Part shown: positions 25,441 through 34,068 of the stretch, in pieces
Layout: every line of letters starts with the position of its first letter
How positions within the stretch are numbered: position 1 is the first letter of the stretch
NCBI GenBank assembly: GCA_947625255.1
Contig: CANQNT010000028.1
Span: forward strand, 1-44,198
Reading direction: 5' to 3'
Source: an uncultured Acetatifactor sp.
GTDB lineage: Bacteria; Bacillota; Clostridia; Lachnospirales; Lachnospiraceae
DNA: 44,198 nucleotides
Notes under the pieces: model-generated
What the model was told of the DNA's origin: nothing
What the model saw: only the letters and a program-made list of their open reading frames with translations
The model's database searches: none
Made by a program: the position numbers and the translations under genes

Positions 25441-26197
25441 CTGACGAAATTGAAATTTGCTGAGAATAAAAAAGCTTTACGTGTATGTGAAGCAAATAAA
25501 CCAAAAGAGAAGCTTTTTATGTGTATTGGCGGAGTTAAGGGGAACTTGGCGAATGCGCACAAAGGGCTTTTTATTTTGGAGTTTAGAAAACACTTGTTCG
25601 GTTTGGCTTTTCTAAAAAATGGATTTAAGAAATTTGCAAGGAAAAGGTAGGAAATATCGTTCTTGATTTATATCGGGGATATTCTGTAATTGGAATATGA
25701 AATGTCTTTTTTAAATCTATATTTCAGCACTATTTTCCACAGTTTTGAATTATAGCATACGTGAACGAAAATGTCTGATTTATCGGGCAGATTGGAGGAC
25801 AAGAGGTGAGTGAAGGGGCTTGGTAAGTGATGACTGGAGTAGTGGTTGGCTGGTTTGATGTTTGGCTTGGTGGCTGTGATTTGGAATTGGCGGAGAGGAG
25901 TGGTTTCTGAGAGTTTGGCTTATTATTTACCCGGGAGTTTTTAGAAAAAGTATTGTGTTCATTGTTTGGAATGGTGTTTGAAAGTGGTTCTGGTTCTGTG
26001 AGGGGGAGATATCGTTCGTGATGAGGATGGATGTAAGAGGGGGAGTTGTGGGTGTAGTGAATTGGGATATTACTATGATTGAGGATTTTTGTTGTGGCAT
26101 CTAAAAGTATAAAAACAAATTATATTATGAAAAAATAGTTTCATCATAATGAACGAAAAGGCAAGCAGGGAAAAATTGTTTCTAAGGTGTGATATGG
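25441..26197. other. Gene-free, low-information segment
   Basis: About 750 bases with no supported gene. A 66-codon frame (25450-25650) has no ribosome binding site or resemblance. AAAAAGCTT near 25472 and AAGCTTTTT near 25513 form an inverted repeat with a 33-base loop. The middle is rich in G and T on the plus strand. The last 100 bases (from about 26090) may be the further-decayed 5' part of the ugd remnant that follows. Confidence 0.4.
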
Positions 26198-26640
26198 GGA
26201 TCAAAGGCATTTTATGACAACTTGTATCCCAATCGTATTGTAGTGGTCCACAACCATGATATGAGAGAAGCAACGGAGATCTTTGCTGGGATGCTTGTGG
26301 CAGAGTGGTGTAAGAAAATATAGATGGCTTTCAACATCCATTTTATTGAAGCCGAGGTTATAAAGCTGTTCGTGAATGCTTATCCTTTAAGTTCAAGTAT
26401 GTTAATCGAGGTTGCTGCGGAGCGGGAGTATCATGCCGCCTGAGGGGGCGGAATCCTATTATTTAAGCAACCTCATTACGAAACCACAGCAAACAGTTTG
26501 ATGGTAATGTTCAGCGATTTGAAAATGAGAAAAGTGCGCCAGGCCGGATGATATTAATATCAGTTAAGGAACATAGAGTGAGAGATAGAAGCGATGAAAG
26601 AGTAATACTGGAAAAGAAGCTGACTTGGATTTAGAAGATA
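26198..26640 (+). pseudogene. ugd: Decayed UDP-glucose 6-dehydrogenase fragment
   Basis: In one frame, GSKAFYDNLYPNRIVV...ATEIFAGMLVAEWCKKI-stop-MAFNIHFIEAEVIKLFVNAYP lines up with residues 157-219 of the intact dehydrogenase at 30712-31971 ([16 protein letters not shown]...[18 protein letters not shown]...[16 protein letters not shown]). Further along, GAESYYLSNL matches IGDYYNNPS and DERVILEK matches ADRVLEK at the expected spacing, with stops and frameshifts between. The NAD-binding N-terminus and catalytic cysteine motif are not recognisable. It is an old paralogue left behind upstream of the working sugar-nucleotide genes. Confidence 0.75.
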
Positions 26641-26977
26641 TAGATATGAGAACAGTCTGATGTTCTTGAAAAATCCATCAATATCAAGGCTTCTCTATTA
26701 TTCAACGGAATTAAGGAGAAGTTGGATAGATGAGCTTGGCTGAAATGGGCATGATTGAGGTCAAGAATGCAAAACTCTTAATTCTAAGAACATACGTTGA
26801 AGATAAGTCAGTTAATTTGAGGAATTGAAGCCTGTGGGTCGAGGGTATGGCGTGAGAGGGCAGGAAATAGGGAACGATAATCACAGGGCATATGGGGAAA
26901 AGAGCTTTACGGTACGGGGAAAAGCAGCGAGGTAGAATCTGCAGCGCGGTGTTGTATGAGAGGCTTTGTTATAGCCC

Positions 26978-27092
26978 CCGCCGTTTTACGTTAAGCAAGA
27001 TTATTTACTGAGGAGTGCTGAGCATTGAAAGATGAGAATAGAGAAAAATCATTGAGCATCGCAATGCTCGGGGACTGAGTGATAATAAGCAC
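26978..27092 (+). repeat. Decayed direct repeat, copy A
   Basis: Begins CCGCCGTTTTACGTTAAG and ends GATAATAAGCAC. It aligns along its whole length with 27366-27483, with small indels. Shared blocks include CCGCC[GA]TTTTAC, GGAGTGC and TTGAAAGATGA followed by ATAGA[GA]AAA. It looks like the decayed 5' end of the same gene as copy B. Confidence 0.7.
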
Positions 27093-27365
27093 TAATTTTA
27101 GCACAGCATATTGCACATAACTTGCTTCCATGCGACCTGCTATTCTTATACAAAGTGCCTAAATCTGTGATAACGTCCGTTATCCATGATTTGCCGGGCT
27201 GATGCTTGTTGTTGCTGGAGCCGAGAGAAAGGCAGCCTCAAAAATATGTTTTAAATTAGCGATGCGGAGAAAGAAATGCTCGAGGCGTTGCTTGCCTCTT
27301 ATATTTTTTTATATTCTGCAAGTTTACAGAATCATGGATATTTTAACTTTGAAATTTATTTCTCA

Positions 27366-27483
27366 CCGCCATTTTACATTTAGAAAGAATTTCGTTACTA
27401 AGGGAGTGCATGACCTTGAAAGATGAAAAAATAGAAAAACCATTAAATATTGCGGCGATGGGTGGTGGAGTAATATTAGGCAC
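27366..27483 (+). repeat. Decayed direct repeat, copy B
   Basis: Begins CCGCCATTTTACATTTAG and ends ATATTAGGCAC. This copy keeps a ribosome-binding-like AAGGGAG and an ATG at 27411 opening the MTLKDEKIEKPLNIAAMG frame. Copy A lies 388 bases upstream. Confidence 0.7.
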
Positions 27484-27648
27484 AAAAATAAAGCGACTAC
27501 AAAGAGATACATATTGGAAAAAAATGCCCATGTTAGGCAATGCCACACCGGCAGCGTAGAACTGTCGGGTTAAATAGGTTCCTTAGGCTGGATGAGAAAG
27601 GTCACCCATAAAGTTGTATTTTACAAGACAATCTTGATTGGAGAATAG

Positions 27649-28731
27649 ATGATGGTCAACATGAATGTGGATTTAAACGGAAAAACAATACTTGTGACCG
27701 GTTCACCGGGATTCATCGGTGCAAACCTTGTTGTGCGTCTTTTAAGGGAGCTGTCCTCTGGGCATATCATCAGTTTTGACAGTATGAACGACTACTACGA
27801 CGTGAGCCTGAAGGAATATCGGCTTGTGGAGATTAAGAAGGTTGCGGAGAGCAACAATCTCAGACATACCTTTATAAATGGAAATCTTGCGGACAAGGCG
27901 CTTGTGGACCACGTTTTCGAAGATTATAAGCCAGATATCGTTGTCAACCTCGCGGCACAGGCTGGCGTGCGCTACTCCATAGAGCACTCGGATGTTTATA
28001 TCGAGTCCAATATCATCGGGTTCTTCAATATATTAGAGGCCTGCCGCCACAATCCTGTGGAGCATCTGGTATACGCTTCGTCCTCATCTGTATATGGAGG
28101 GAACAAGAAAGTTCCGTTCAGTACGGATGACAAGGTAGACAACCCTGTAAGCCTCTATGCGGCGACGAAAAAGTCCAATGAACTTCTGGCTCATGCCTAC
28201 TCGAAACTGTACAACATACCATCAACCGGTTTACGGTTCTTCACGGTTTACGGTCCTGCGGGCCGTCCGGATATGTTCTACTACTCTGCCACGCAAAAAT
28301 TGAGCGCAGGTAAGACGATCCAGATCTTCAACTACGGCAACTGCAAACGTGATTTCACCTACATCGATGACATTGTGGAAGGTGTTATCCGGGTCATGCA
28401 GGGAGCACCGGAGAAGAAAAACGGGGAGGACGGCCTGCCGATTCCTCCGTATCGTGTCTACAACATTGGAGGCGGAACACCCGAAAATCTGCTGGACTAC
28501 ATCAGCACTTTGCAGGAGGAACTTGTCCGTGCCGGTGTTCTGCCGGAAGACTATGACTTCGAGGGACACAGGGAGCTGGTTCCCATGCAGCCGGGCGATG
28601 TTCCTGTGACCTACGCAGAGAGCCAGGCGCTGGAATGCGACTTCGGCTTCAGACCGAAGATTGATATTAGGACAGGACTTCGGAAGTTTGCGGAATGGTA
28701 TAAGGGTTACTACATAGACGGGAACAGATAG
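27649..28731 (+). CDS. UDP-glucuronate 4-epimerase
   Basis: NAD-dependent extended short-chain dehydrogenase of 360 residues. It is predicted to interconvert UDP-glucuronate and UDP-galacturonate. The nucleotide-binding loop is GSPGFIG (18-24; most homologues have GAAGFIG). The catalytic triad is S145-147 with Y170-xxx-K174 (LYAATKK). The DSMNDYYD segment and RFFTVYGPAGRPDMFYY are characteristic of this subfamily rather than of UDP-glucose epimerases (GalE). GGAG lies 5 or 8 bases before the adjacent ATGs at 27649 and 27652, so the exact start is uncertain by one codon. It is the first of four sugar-nucleotide genes whose codon use is clearly more GC-rich than the downstream genes. Confidence 0.92.
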   Translation: MMVNMNVDLNGKTILVTGSPGFIGANLVVRLLRELSSGHIISFDSMNDYYDVSLKEYRLVEIKKVAESNNLRHTFINGNLADKALVDHVFEDYKPDIVVNLAAQAGVRYSIEHSDVYIESNIIGFFNILEACRHNPVEHLVYASSSSVYGGNKKVPFSTDDKVDNPVSLYAATKKSNELLAHAYSKLYNIPSTGLRFFTVYGPAGRPDMFYYSATQKLSAGKTIQIFNYGNCKRDFTYIDDIVEGVIRVMQGAPEKKNGEDGLPIPPYRVYNIGGGTPENLLDYISTLQEELVRAGVLPEDYDFEGHRELVPMQPGDVPVTYAESQALECDFGFRPKIDIRTGLRKFAEWYKGYYIDGNR

Positions 28732-28743
28732 GACAGAGAGACG

Positions 28744-29913
28744 ATGAGATGCGAAGAGAAATTCCATGAAATATACGACAGAGATGCTGATGGCATTTCA
28801 TTCAGTCCGTATCGGATCTGCCCTATCGGGGCACACAGTGACCACAATCTCGGAGAGATAACCGGCTTTGCGATAGACAAGGGGATTCACATCGCATATC
28901 GGCCGAAGCAGAACGGCGTCATCGAGATGTCAAGCCTGCAGTTCCCGAAGCGGGCCCAGTGGCACATCCGGGAGATTGGAGAGAAGACCGGCGATTGGGC
29001 GGACTATCTCCGCGGAGCAACCTGGGCGCTGGAAAAAGAGCACAGCCTGTTCGTTGGGATCTGCGGTGTGATAGACGGTTCCCTGCCTATTGGAGGGCTC
29101 AGTTCTTCCGCGGCTGTGATTCTGGCATATCTGGACGCGCTTTGCAAAGTGAATCAGATAAGCCTTACAGCACAGGAACTAATCGACATTGCATTCGATG
29201 CGGAGAAAAACTACGTCGGAGTAAATGTCGGAACCCTTGACCAGTCATGCGAAGTACTGAGCAGGAAAGACCACCTGCTGTACTTGGATTGCAAGGACAA
29301 TCACTACGAGCTGATTCCTGCGCCGGAGAATATGAAGCCGTATAAAATCGCGGTCTTCTTCAGCGGTCTGGAACACAGTCTTGCTGGCTCAAAATACAAC
29401 ATGAGAGTGGATGAGCTCAGAGCAGGAGTATACGCGCTGCAGGCGTTTGCGGGGATGGATTACGGAAAGTTCCATGAAGCGAATGCCAGGGATGTGAGCT
29501 TCGAAGTCTATGAAGAATATAAAGAGAAACTTCCTTTGCCTTGGAGACGCCGCTGCGAGCACTGGTACACAGAGTTTAAGCGTGTTGAAGCCGGTGCCGA
29601 GGCATGGCGTAGGGGAGACATAGAGGAATATGGTCGTCTGAGTTTTGAAAGCGGATGGAGCTCCATTCACAACTGGGAATCCGGTGCTCCGGAACAGATT
29701 CGGCTGTATGAAATTATGAGGGAGACGGACGGCATCTATGGTGGACGTTTTTCCGGCGCCGGGTTTAAAGGCTGCTGTATGGCGCTGATCGATCCGAACA
29801 AGGCAGAGACAATAGCCGGGGAAGTTGAGAGGAAGTATTTGGCAGCTTTCCCGGAGATGAAGGGGAAGTACAGCTTCCACCTGTGCGAGAGCGCCGATGG
29901 AGTAAAGCTATGA
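28744..29913 (+). CDS. Galacturonokinase-like GHMP kinase
   Basis: GHMP-superfamily sugar kinase of 389 residues. The opening motif SPYRICPIGAHSDHNLG (21-37) matches plant galacturonokinase (YRICPLGAHIDHQGG as I remember it) better than galactokinase (RVNLIGEHTDYNGG). DWADYLRGATWAL, the ATP-binding loop PIGGLSSSAA (115-124), the catalytic base in GTLDQS (D166) and the C-terminal GGRFSGAGFKG complete the fold. The predicted reaction is D-galacturonate + ATP to galacturonate-1-phosphate. The neighbours, a UDP-GlcA 4-epimerase just upstream and a nucleotidyltransferase overlapping by four bases (ATGA), fit a uronate salvage role. Galactose or another sugar as substrate remains possible. Confidence 0.85.
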   Translation: MRCEEKFHEIYDRDADGISFSPYRICPIGAHSDHNLGEITGFAIDKGIHIAYRPKQNGVIEMSSLQFPKRAQWHIREIGEKTGDWADYLRGATWALEKEHSLFVGICGVIDGSLPIGGLSSSAAVILAYLDALCKVNQISLTAQELIDIAFDAEKNYVGVNVGTLDQSCEVLSRKDHLLYLDCKDNHYELIPAPENMKPYKIAVFFSGLEHSLAGSKYNMRVDELRAGVYALQAFAGMDYGKFHEANARDVSFEVYEEYKEKLPLPWRRRCEHWYTEFKRVEAGAEAWRRGDIEEYGRLSFESGWSSIHNWESGAPEQIRLYEIMRETDGIYGGRFSGAGFKGCCMALIDPNKAETIAGEVERKYLAAFPEMKGKYSFHLCESADGVKL

Positions 29914-30641
29914 AGTGTTTGATTTTAGCCGCTGGATATGCGACGAGGCTCTATCCGCTGACAGAGAACTTTCCAAAGCCGCTCCTGCCGGTGAAGGAGA
30001 AACCAATCCTTGACTGGCTGATCGAGGATATTGATGCCAGCGAGGAAGTGGACGAGTACATCGTGATCAGCAACCACAAGTATGTGGATCACTTTACAGA
30101 TTGGGCTTTCGGGCATTCACAGCGAATCACTGTGGCTGATGATGGCACAGAGTCAAATGAGACACGCCTGGGAGCGGTGCGGGATATTCAATTTGTGATT
30201 GACGCAATGAAACTCTCAGGAGATCTGCTTGTGATTGCCGGCGACAATCTGCTGGACTTCTCGCTGACAGGCTTCATTTCTTATGCGAAGACAAAGGGAA
30301 CGTCATGCATCATGCGATACTACGAACCGTCGGAAGCCAGGCTCAGGAAGAGCGGAGTCGTAGAGATAGATGCAGATGACAGGATCCTCAACATGGAGGA
30401 AAAGCCGGAGAATCCGAAGGCACATTGGTGTTGTCCGCCGTTCTACTTCTACAAAGCAGATGATGTTCCCCTAGTTGCCAGAGGGATTGAAAGCGGCTGC
30501 GGAGTGGATGCGCCTGGGAACTTTATGGCATGGCTCAGTACACAGACAGTCGTACACGCGATGGAAATGCCAGGGAAACGGTACGATATCGGGAATCTGG
30601 AAAGTTACCAGGCGGTGCAGAAAGAATACAAAGCCGAGTGA
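29910..30641 (+). CDS. Sugar-1-phosphate nucleotidyltransferase
   Basis: RmlA/GalU-like nucleotidyltransferase of 243 residues. The nucleotide-binding signature LILAAGYATRLYPLT is at 4-18, followed by FPKPLLPV (21-28). GDNLLDF (about 111) supplies the metal-binding aspartate, and EEKPENPK marks the sugar-binding side. It starts inside the kinase stop codon (ATGA), the strongest coupling in the locus. It is therefore predicted to activate the kinase product, for instance galacturonate-1-phosphate + UTP to UDP-galacturonate. Base (UTP or dTTP) and sugar are inferred from context only. It lacks the left-handed beta-helix of GlmU. Confidence 0.85.
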   Translation: MKCLILAAGYATRLYPLTENFPKPLLPVKEKPILDWLIEDIDASEEVDEYIVISNHKYVDHFTDWAFGHSQRITVADDGTESNETRLGAVRDIQFVIDAMKLSGDLLVIAGDNLLDFSLTGFISYAKTKGTSCIMRYYEPSEARLRKSGVVEIDADDRILNMEEKPENPKAHWCCPPFYFYKADDVPLVARGIESGCGVDAPGNFMAWLSTQTVVHAMEMPGKRYDIGNLESYQAVQKEYKAE

Positions 30642-30711
30642 ATTATACAAATTCAATATCACTATTTACAGATTTGTTAAATATGTTGAATAGAAAAATA
30701 ATTGAGAACGG

Positions 30712-31971
30712 ATGATGGAAATGGTTAATGAACACACAGGGAAAAAGTACAGAGTTGCAGTTGCAGGGACAGGTTACGTTGGCTTGTCCCTGGCTGTGTT
30801 GCTTGCACAGAATAACCAGGTGACGGCGGTAGATATCCTCCCGGAGAAGGTCGAGAAGATCAACAAGAGAATCAGCCCGATCCAGGACAAGGAGATTGAG
30901 GAATACCTGGCTGAGAAGGATCTTGATTTGACTGCCACACTGGACGGGGAAAGCGCCTATGCAGACGCGGATTTTGTGATTATCGCTGCACCGACCAACT
31001 ATGACCCACAGAAGAATTTCTTTGACTGCTCAGCGGTCGAGGCTGTGATCGAGTTGGTGTTGAAGAGCAGCGACAGGGCTGTGATGGTGATTAAGAGTAC
31101 GATTCCTGTTGGATATACAAGATCGGTCAAAAAGAAATACAACACGGACAGGATCATATTCAGTCCGGAGTTCCTTCGGGAGTCCAAAGCGCTCTACGAC
31201 AACCTGTATCCGAGCCGTATCATCGTAGGCTGTGATGAGGCTACCAGTTATGCCGCGGAGATCTTCTCCGGAATGCTGGTCGAGGGAGCAATAAAGAAGG
31301 ACATAGAAGTCCTCTACATGGGCTTTACTGAAGCTGAAGCTGTAAAGTTGTTCGCAAACACATATTTGGCCCTTAGGGTCTCATTTTTCAACGAGCTGGA
31401 TACATACGCAGAGGTTAAAGGTCTGAATACAGCAGATATCATCAGAGGTGTCAGCCTCGATCCCCGAATTGGGGATTACTATAACAACCCGAGCTTTGGC
31501 TACGGCGGATATTGTCTACCGAAAGACACGAAACAGCTCCTGGCCAACTATCAGGATGTACCAGAGAACCTTATTGAAGCTATCGTAGAGAGCAACCGGA
31601 CAAGGAAAGACTTCATCGCGGACAGAGTTCTGGAGAAGGCTGGGTACTACACAGCGAGTTCTATGTGGAACGCTGAGAAGGAGCGTCCGATCACAGTTGG
31701 CGTATACCGGCTGACAATGAAGGCGAACAGCGACAACTTCCGCCAGAGTAGTATTCAGGGCGTCATGAAGCGGCTTAAAGCTAAAGGAGCTACAGTCATC
31801 ATATATGAGCCCACACTGCCGGATGGGACTACATTCTTTGGAAGCCTTGTCGTGAACGATGTGGAGAAATTCAAGCGTGGTGCTGATGCGATCATTGCGA
31901 ACAGGTATGAGGCAGTGCTGGATGATGTGATGGAGAAAGTTTATACGCGGGATATTTATAAACGCGATTAA
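30712..31971 (+). CDS. ugd: UDP-glucose 6-dehydrogenase
   Basis: Oxidises UDP-glucose to UDP-glucuronate using two NAD. It has 419 residues. The Rossmann motif is AGTGYVG (18-24), the acid-binding [10 protein letters not shown] (127-136), SPEFLRES (151-158), K212 and N216 (AVKLFANTY) and the catalytic cysteine C268 in [13 protein letters not shown]. All three family domains are complete. It provides the substrate for the 4-epimerase at the head of the operon. A weak ribosome binding site precedes ATG 30712; ATGs at 30715 and 30721 are also possible. A decayed paralogue lies 4.5 kb upstream. Confidence 0.95.
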   Translation: MMEMVNEHTGKKYRVAVAGTGYVGLSLAVLLAQNNQVTAVDILPEKVEKINKRISPIQDKEIEEYLAEKDLDLTATLDGESAYADADFVIIAAPTNYDPQKNFFDCSAVEAVIELVLKSSDRAVMVIKSTIPVGYTRSVKKKYNTDRIIFSPEFLRESKALYDNLYPSRIIVGCDEATSYAAEIFSGMLVEGAIKKDIEVLYMGFTEAEAVKLFANTYLALRVSFFNELDTYAEVKGLNTADIIRGVSLDPRIGDYYNNPSFGYGGYCLPKDTKQLLANYQDVPENLIEAIVESNRTRKDFIADRVLEKAGYYTASSMWNAEKERPITVGVYRLTMKANSDNFRQSSIQGVMKRLKAKGATVIIYEPTLPDGTTFFGSLVVNDVEKFKRGADAIIANRYEAVLDDVMEKVYTRDIYKRD

Positions 31972-32015
31972 ATATTTTGAAGCTTTTGATGATTTAGAAT
32001 TTGGGGAGGGGCAAG

Positions 32016-33085
32016 ATGAACAAAATGAGAAAATCCTTGGGGGGGGGTATGCAGATAGTAAACGCATCGGCTATATCGACTCCCTTAAAGGATTTGCAAT
32101 TTTGTGTGTAGTGCTAGGCCATGTGGCTGATGGGTATTTAAAGAGCAAATACTTTACGGACTCAAAATATTTATTATATAGCATATACAACATAACATAC
32201 GCGTTTCATATGCCTTTATTTATGATGATAAGTGGCTTCGTGTATTACACCGCTTATTTTAATCAAAATGGACAACCACAAAGAAAGCGAATATATAGGC
32301 AGGCATTGAACTTGGCTGGTATATATCTAATTTTCAGTTTTGGTTTTGGAGTGTTTAAAGTAGCGTGTGGGAATTTTTCGAATAGTGATGTTTCTATGAC
32401 GGACATACTGATGATTTGGGCAAAGCCGATAAATCCATATTGGTATCTATATACATTAATAGGACTGTATATGATATTTTCCTCAAGTATTACTGAGTCA
32501 ATCAATACGAGGGCAATATTATCAATAACCATATGCCTTGCGTTAATTAGCTCATTTATTCATTTTGAGTATTTTCAACTGACCAGTATAATGTACTATG
32601 GTTTTTTTTTCTTTTTCGGAATGGCTAAAAGAAGGACGTGCTCAAATATAAAATTGCCCTATATAATACTGTTCGTAAATTCCGTTCTTTTAATAGCTAT
32701 ATTTTGGACAAAAGCGTTTAATGAGGAAAGGTTTTTTAACAGAATACCAATTCTTGGATTTCTAATAGCAATAGGACTTGTATTAGGGATATGGGTGTTA
32801 TTTGAGAATGTATCTTGTCTGTCAAATAATTTGGTTTTAAGATTCTTCGGTCGGTATAGTCTTGAAATTTACGTTATACACTGTGTTTTCACGGCTGGGT
32901 TTAGAACGATATTCCCTTCAATAGGAATAAGGGGTTTGTATTTAAGCATTCTCCTCAACTTTGCAATAAGTACTATAACTCCAATCATATTCTCTGTGTT
33001 TTGTAAGAAAATAGGAATACATGGATTGCTGTTTAAACCTGTTACATATTTAATAGAATTAAAACAAAACAAAATGAATGATTGA
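32016..33085 (+). CDS. Acyltransferase-3 membrane O-acyltransferase, frame OFF at poly-G
   Basis: Membrane O-acyltransferase of the acyltransferase-3 family (fucose O-acetylase/OafA-like), about ten hydrophobic segments. GGGGAGGGG lies 5 bases before ATG 32016, which opens MNKMRKSL and then enters nine G (32039-32047). In the given sequence this frame ends at TAG 32109 after 31 codons. The family signature RIGYIDSLKGFAILCVVLGHVADG, with the essential histidine, is in the +1-shifted frame and stays open to 33085. Adding one G (or removing two) joins both parts into 356 residues. TTG 32102 is the next start in the long frame but would delete the conserved N-terminus. Either the gene is switched off by slippage or the homopolymer was miscounted. 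Confidence 0.78.
32039..32047 (+). repeat. Poly-G(9) tract, candidate slippage switch 1
   Basis: Nine consecutive G in AT-rich DNA, 23 bases after the start codon of the acyltransferase at 32016. Length 7 or 10 gives the full protein; 9, as here, gives a 31-residue product. Confidence 0.85.
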
Positions 33086-33127
33086 AAATTAGAGACCTGT
33101 ATACCGATTAACACGATTGCAGGTTAA

Positions 33128-33229
33128 ATATTACCAATCACATTAAGTGAGCTGTCAAAAAGGCTGGGTATTCATAATGCGATTTTCAGGCCTTACAGCT
33201 ACATAAAAGGACTGAACAAATCTAATTAA
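33128..33229 (+). pseudogene. C-terminal remnant of another acyltransferase-3 gene
   Basis: The frame reads PITLSELSKRLGIHNAIFRPYSYIKGLNKSN-stop. It aligns residue by residue with the last segment of the acyltransferase just upstream (TPIIFSVFCKKIGIHGLLFKPVTYLIELKQNK). There is no start codon and nothing upstream of it in frame. It is the tail of a second, related acyltransferase left by replacement or recombination at this spot. Confidence 0.7.
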
Positions 33230-33249
33230 TAGATATGAGGAACGAGCAG

Positions 33250-34068
33250 ATGGATTACAGCATAAAAATAGTCGTGGCAGCTCATAAAAAGAGCCCCATG
33301 CCAAATGATAGATTGTATTTGCCTCTGCATGTAGGGGCTGCCGGGAAATTCAATAAAGATGGGACACCAGTAGATTTTGGTTATACAAGGGATGATACTG
33401 GAGACAACATTTCTGCTTTGAATGGGAATTTTGGTACACAGACTGGTCTTTATTGGATTTGGAAGAACGTGGATACTGATTATAAAGGGCTGGTCCACTA
33501 TCGCCGGTATTTTGTCGGCTCAAAGGCAGATAAGAAGAACATGATTGGATCAGCAATCACTTATGATGAGATCAAGCCCATGCTGGGTAAGTATAAAGTT
33601 TTTACTCCCCAGAAACGATGGTATGTCATTGAAACGCTGTGTTCTCATTATGAGCATACTCATGATGGACAGCATTTTCAGATTGTGAAAAAAATCATAG
33701 AAAATGACTGCCCTGAATATCTTGATGCATTCAATAAGGTGCTTAAACGTCGTTGGGGCTATATGTTTAACATGATGATTATGCAAAAGGATCTGATGGA
33801 TGACTATTGTTCATGGTTGTTTAATATTCTGCTTAAGGCATATGAACAGATTAACAAAGTTGGATTGAGCGACTTTGATAAGCGCTTTTGCGGCAGGATA
33901 AGCGAGATCTTGTTTGATGTTTGGTTGGAAAACAAAATAGAAACGGGTAAGGTTATGAAAAATGAGATAAAAGAACTTCCTTATATAGAAGATGTAGATT
34001 GGAGATATAAGATTAAAGCATTCCTAAGCGCCAAATTTATCAATAAGAAGTACGGGAGGAGTTCATAA
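33250..34068 (+). CDS. DUF4422 family glycosyltransferase
   Basis: A 272-residue protein of the DUF4422 family, found in capsule and exopolysaccharide loci and regarded as glycosyltransferase-like. The family pattern is visible: IVVAAHKKSPMPNDRLYLPLHVGAAGK at the N-terminus, DDTGDNIS, and LYWIWKNVDTDYKGLVHYRRYF. ATG 33250 is preferred over ATG 33235 because GAGGAA lies 7 bases before it. The stop overlaps the glf start by one base (TAATG). The sugar transferred is unknown; the galactofuranose pathway gene next door makes a galactofuranosyl donor plausible but unproven. Confidence 0.85.
   Translation: MDYSIKIVVAAHKKSPMPNDRLYLPLHVGAAGKFNKDGTPVDFGYTRDDTGDNISALNGNFGTQTGLYWIWKNVDTDYKGLVHYRRYFVGSKADKKNMIGSAITYDEIKPMLGKYKVFTPQKRWYVIETLCSHYEHTHDGQHFQIVKKIIENDCPEYLDAFNKVLKRRWGYMFNMMIMQKDLMDDYCSWLFNILLKAYEQINKVGLSDFDKRFCGRISEILFDVWLENKIETGKVMKNEIKELPYIEDVDWRYKIKAFLSAKFINKKYGRSS

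Larger units (their letters stand above)
26641..27648. other. Gene-poor segment before the polysaccharide locus
   Basis: About 1 kb without a supported gene apart from the two copies of a decayed repeat (26978-27092 and 27366-27483). The second copy carries a 48-codon frame from ATG 27411 (MTLKDEKIEKPLNIAAMGGG), which reads like the first residues of a glycosyltransferase and then ends. The promoter of the polysaccharide operon should lie in the last 150 bases, but no convincing -35/-10 pair was seen. Confidence 0.4.

Noticed and set aside
25450..25650. 66-codon frame in the gene-poor region
   Set aside because: No ribosome binding site, no domain, lies in decayed DNA with inverted repeats.
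32602..32609. T(8) run in the first acyltransferase as another slippage site
   Set aside because: Runs of eight T or A are expected in AT-rich genes and the frame is intact; only the G runs are exceptional.
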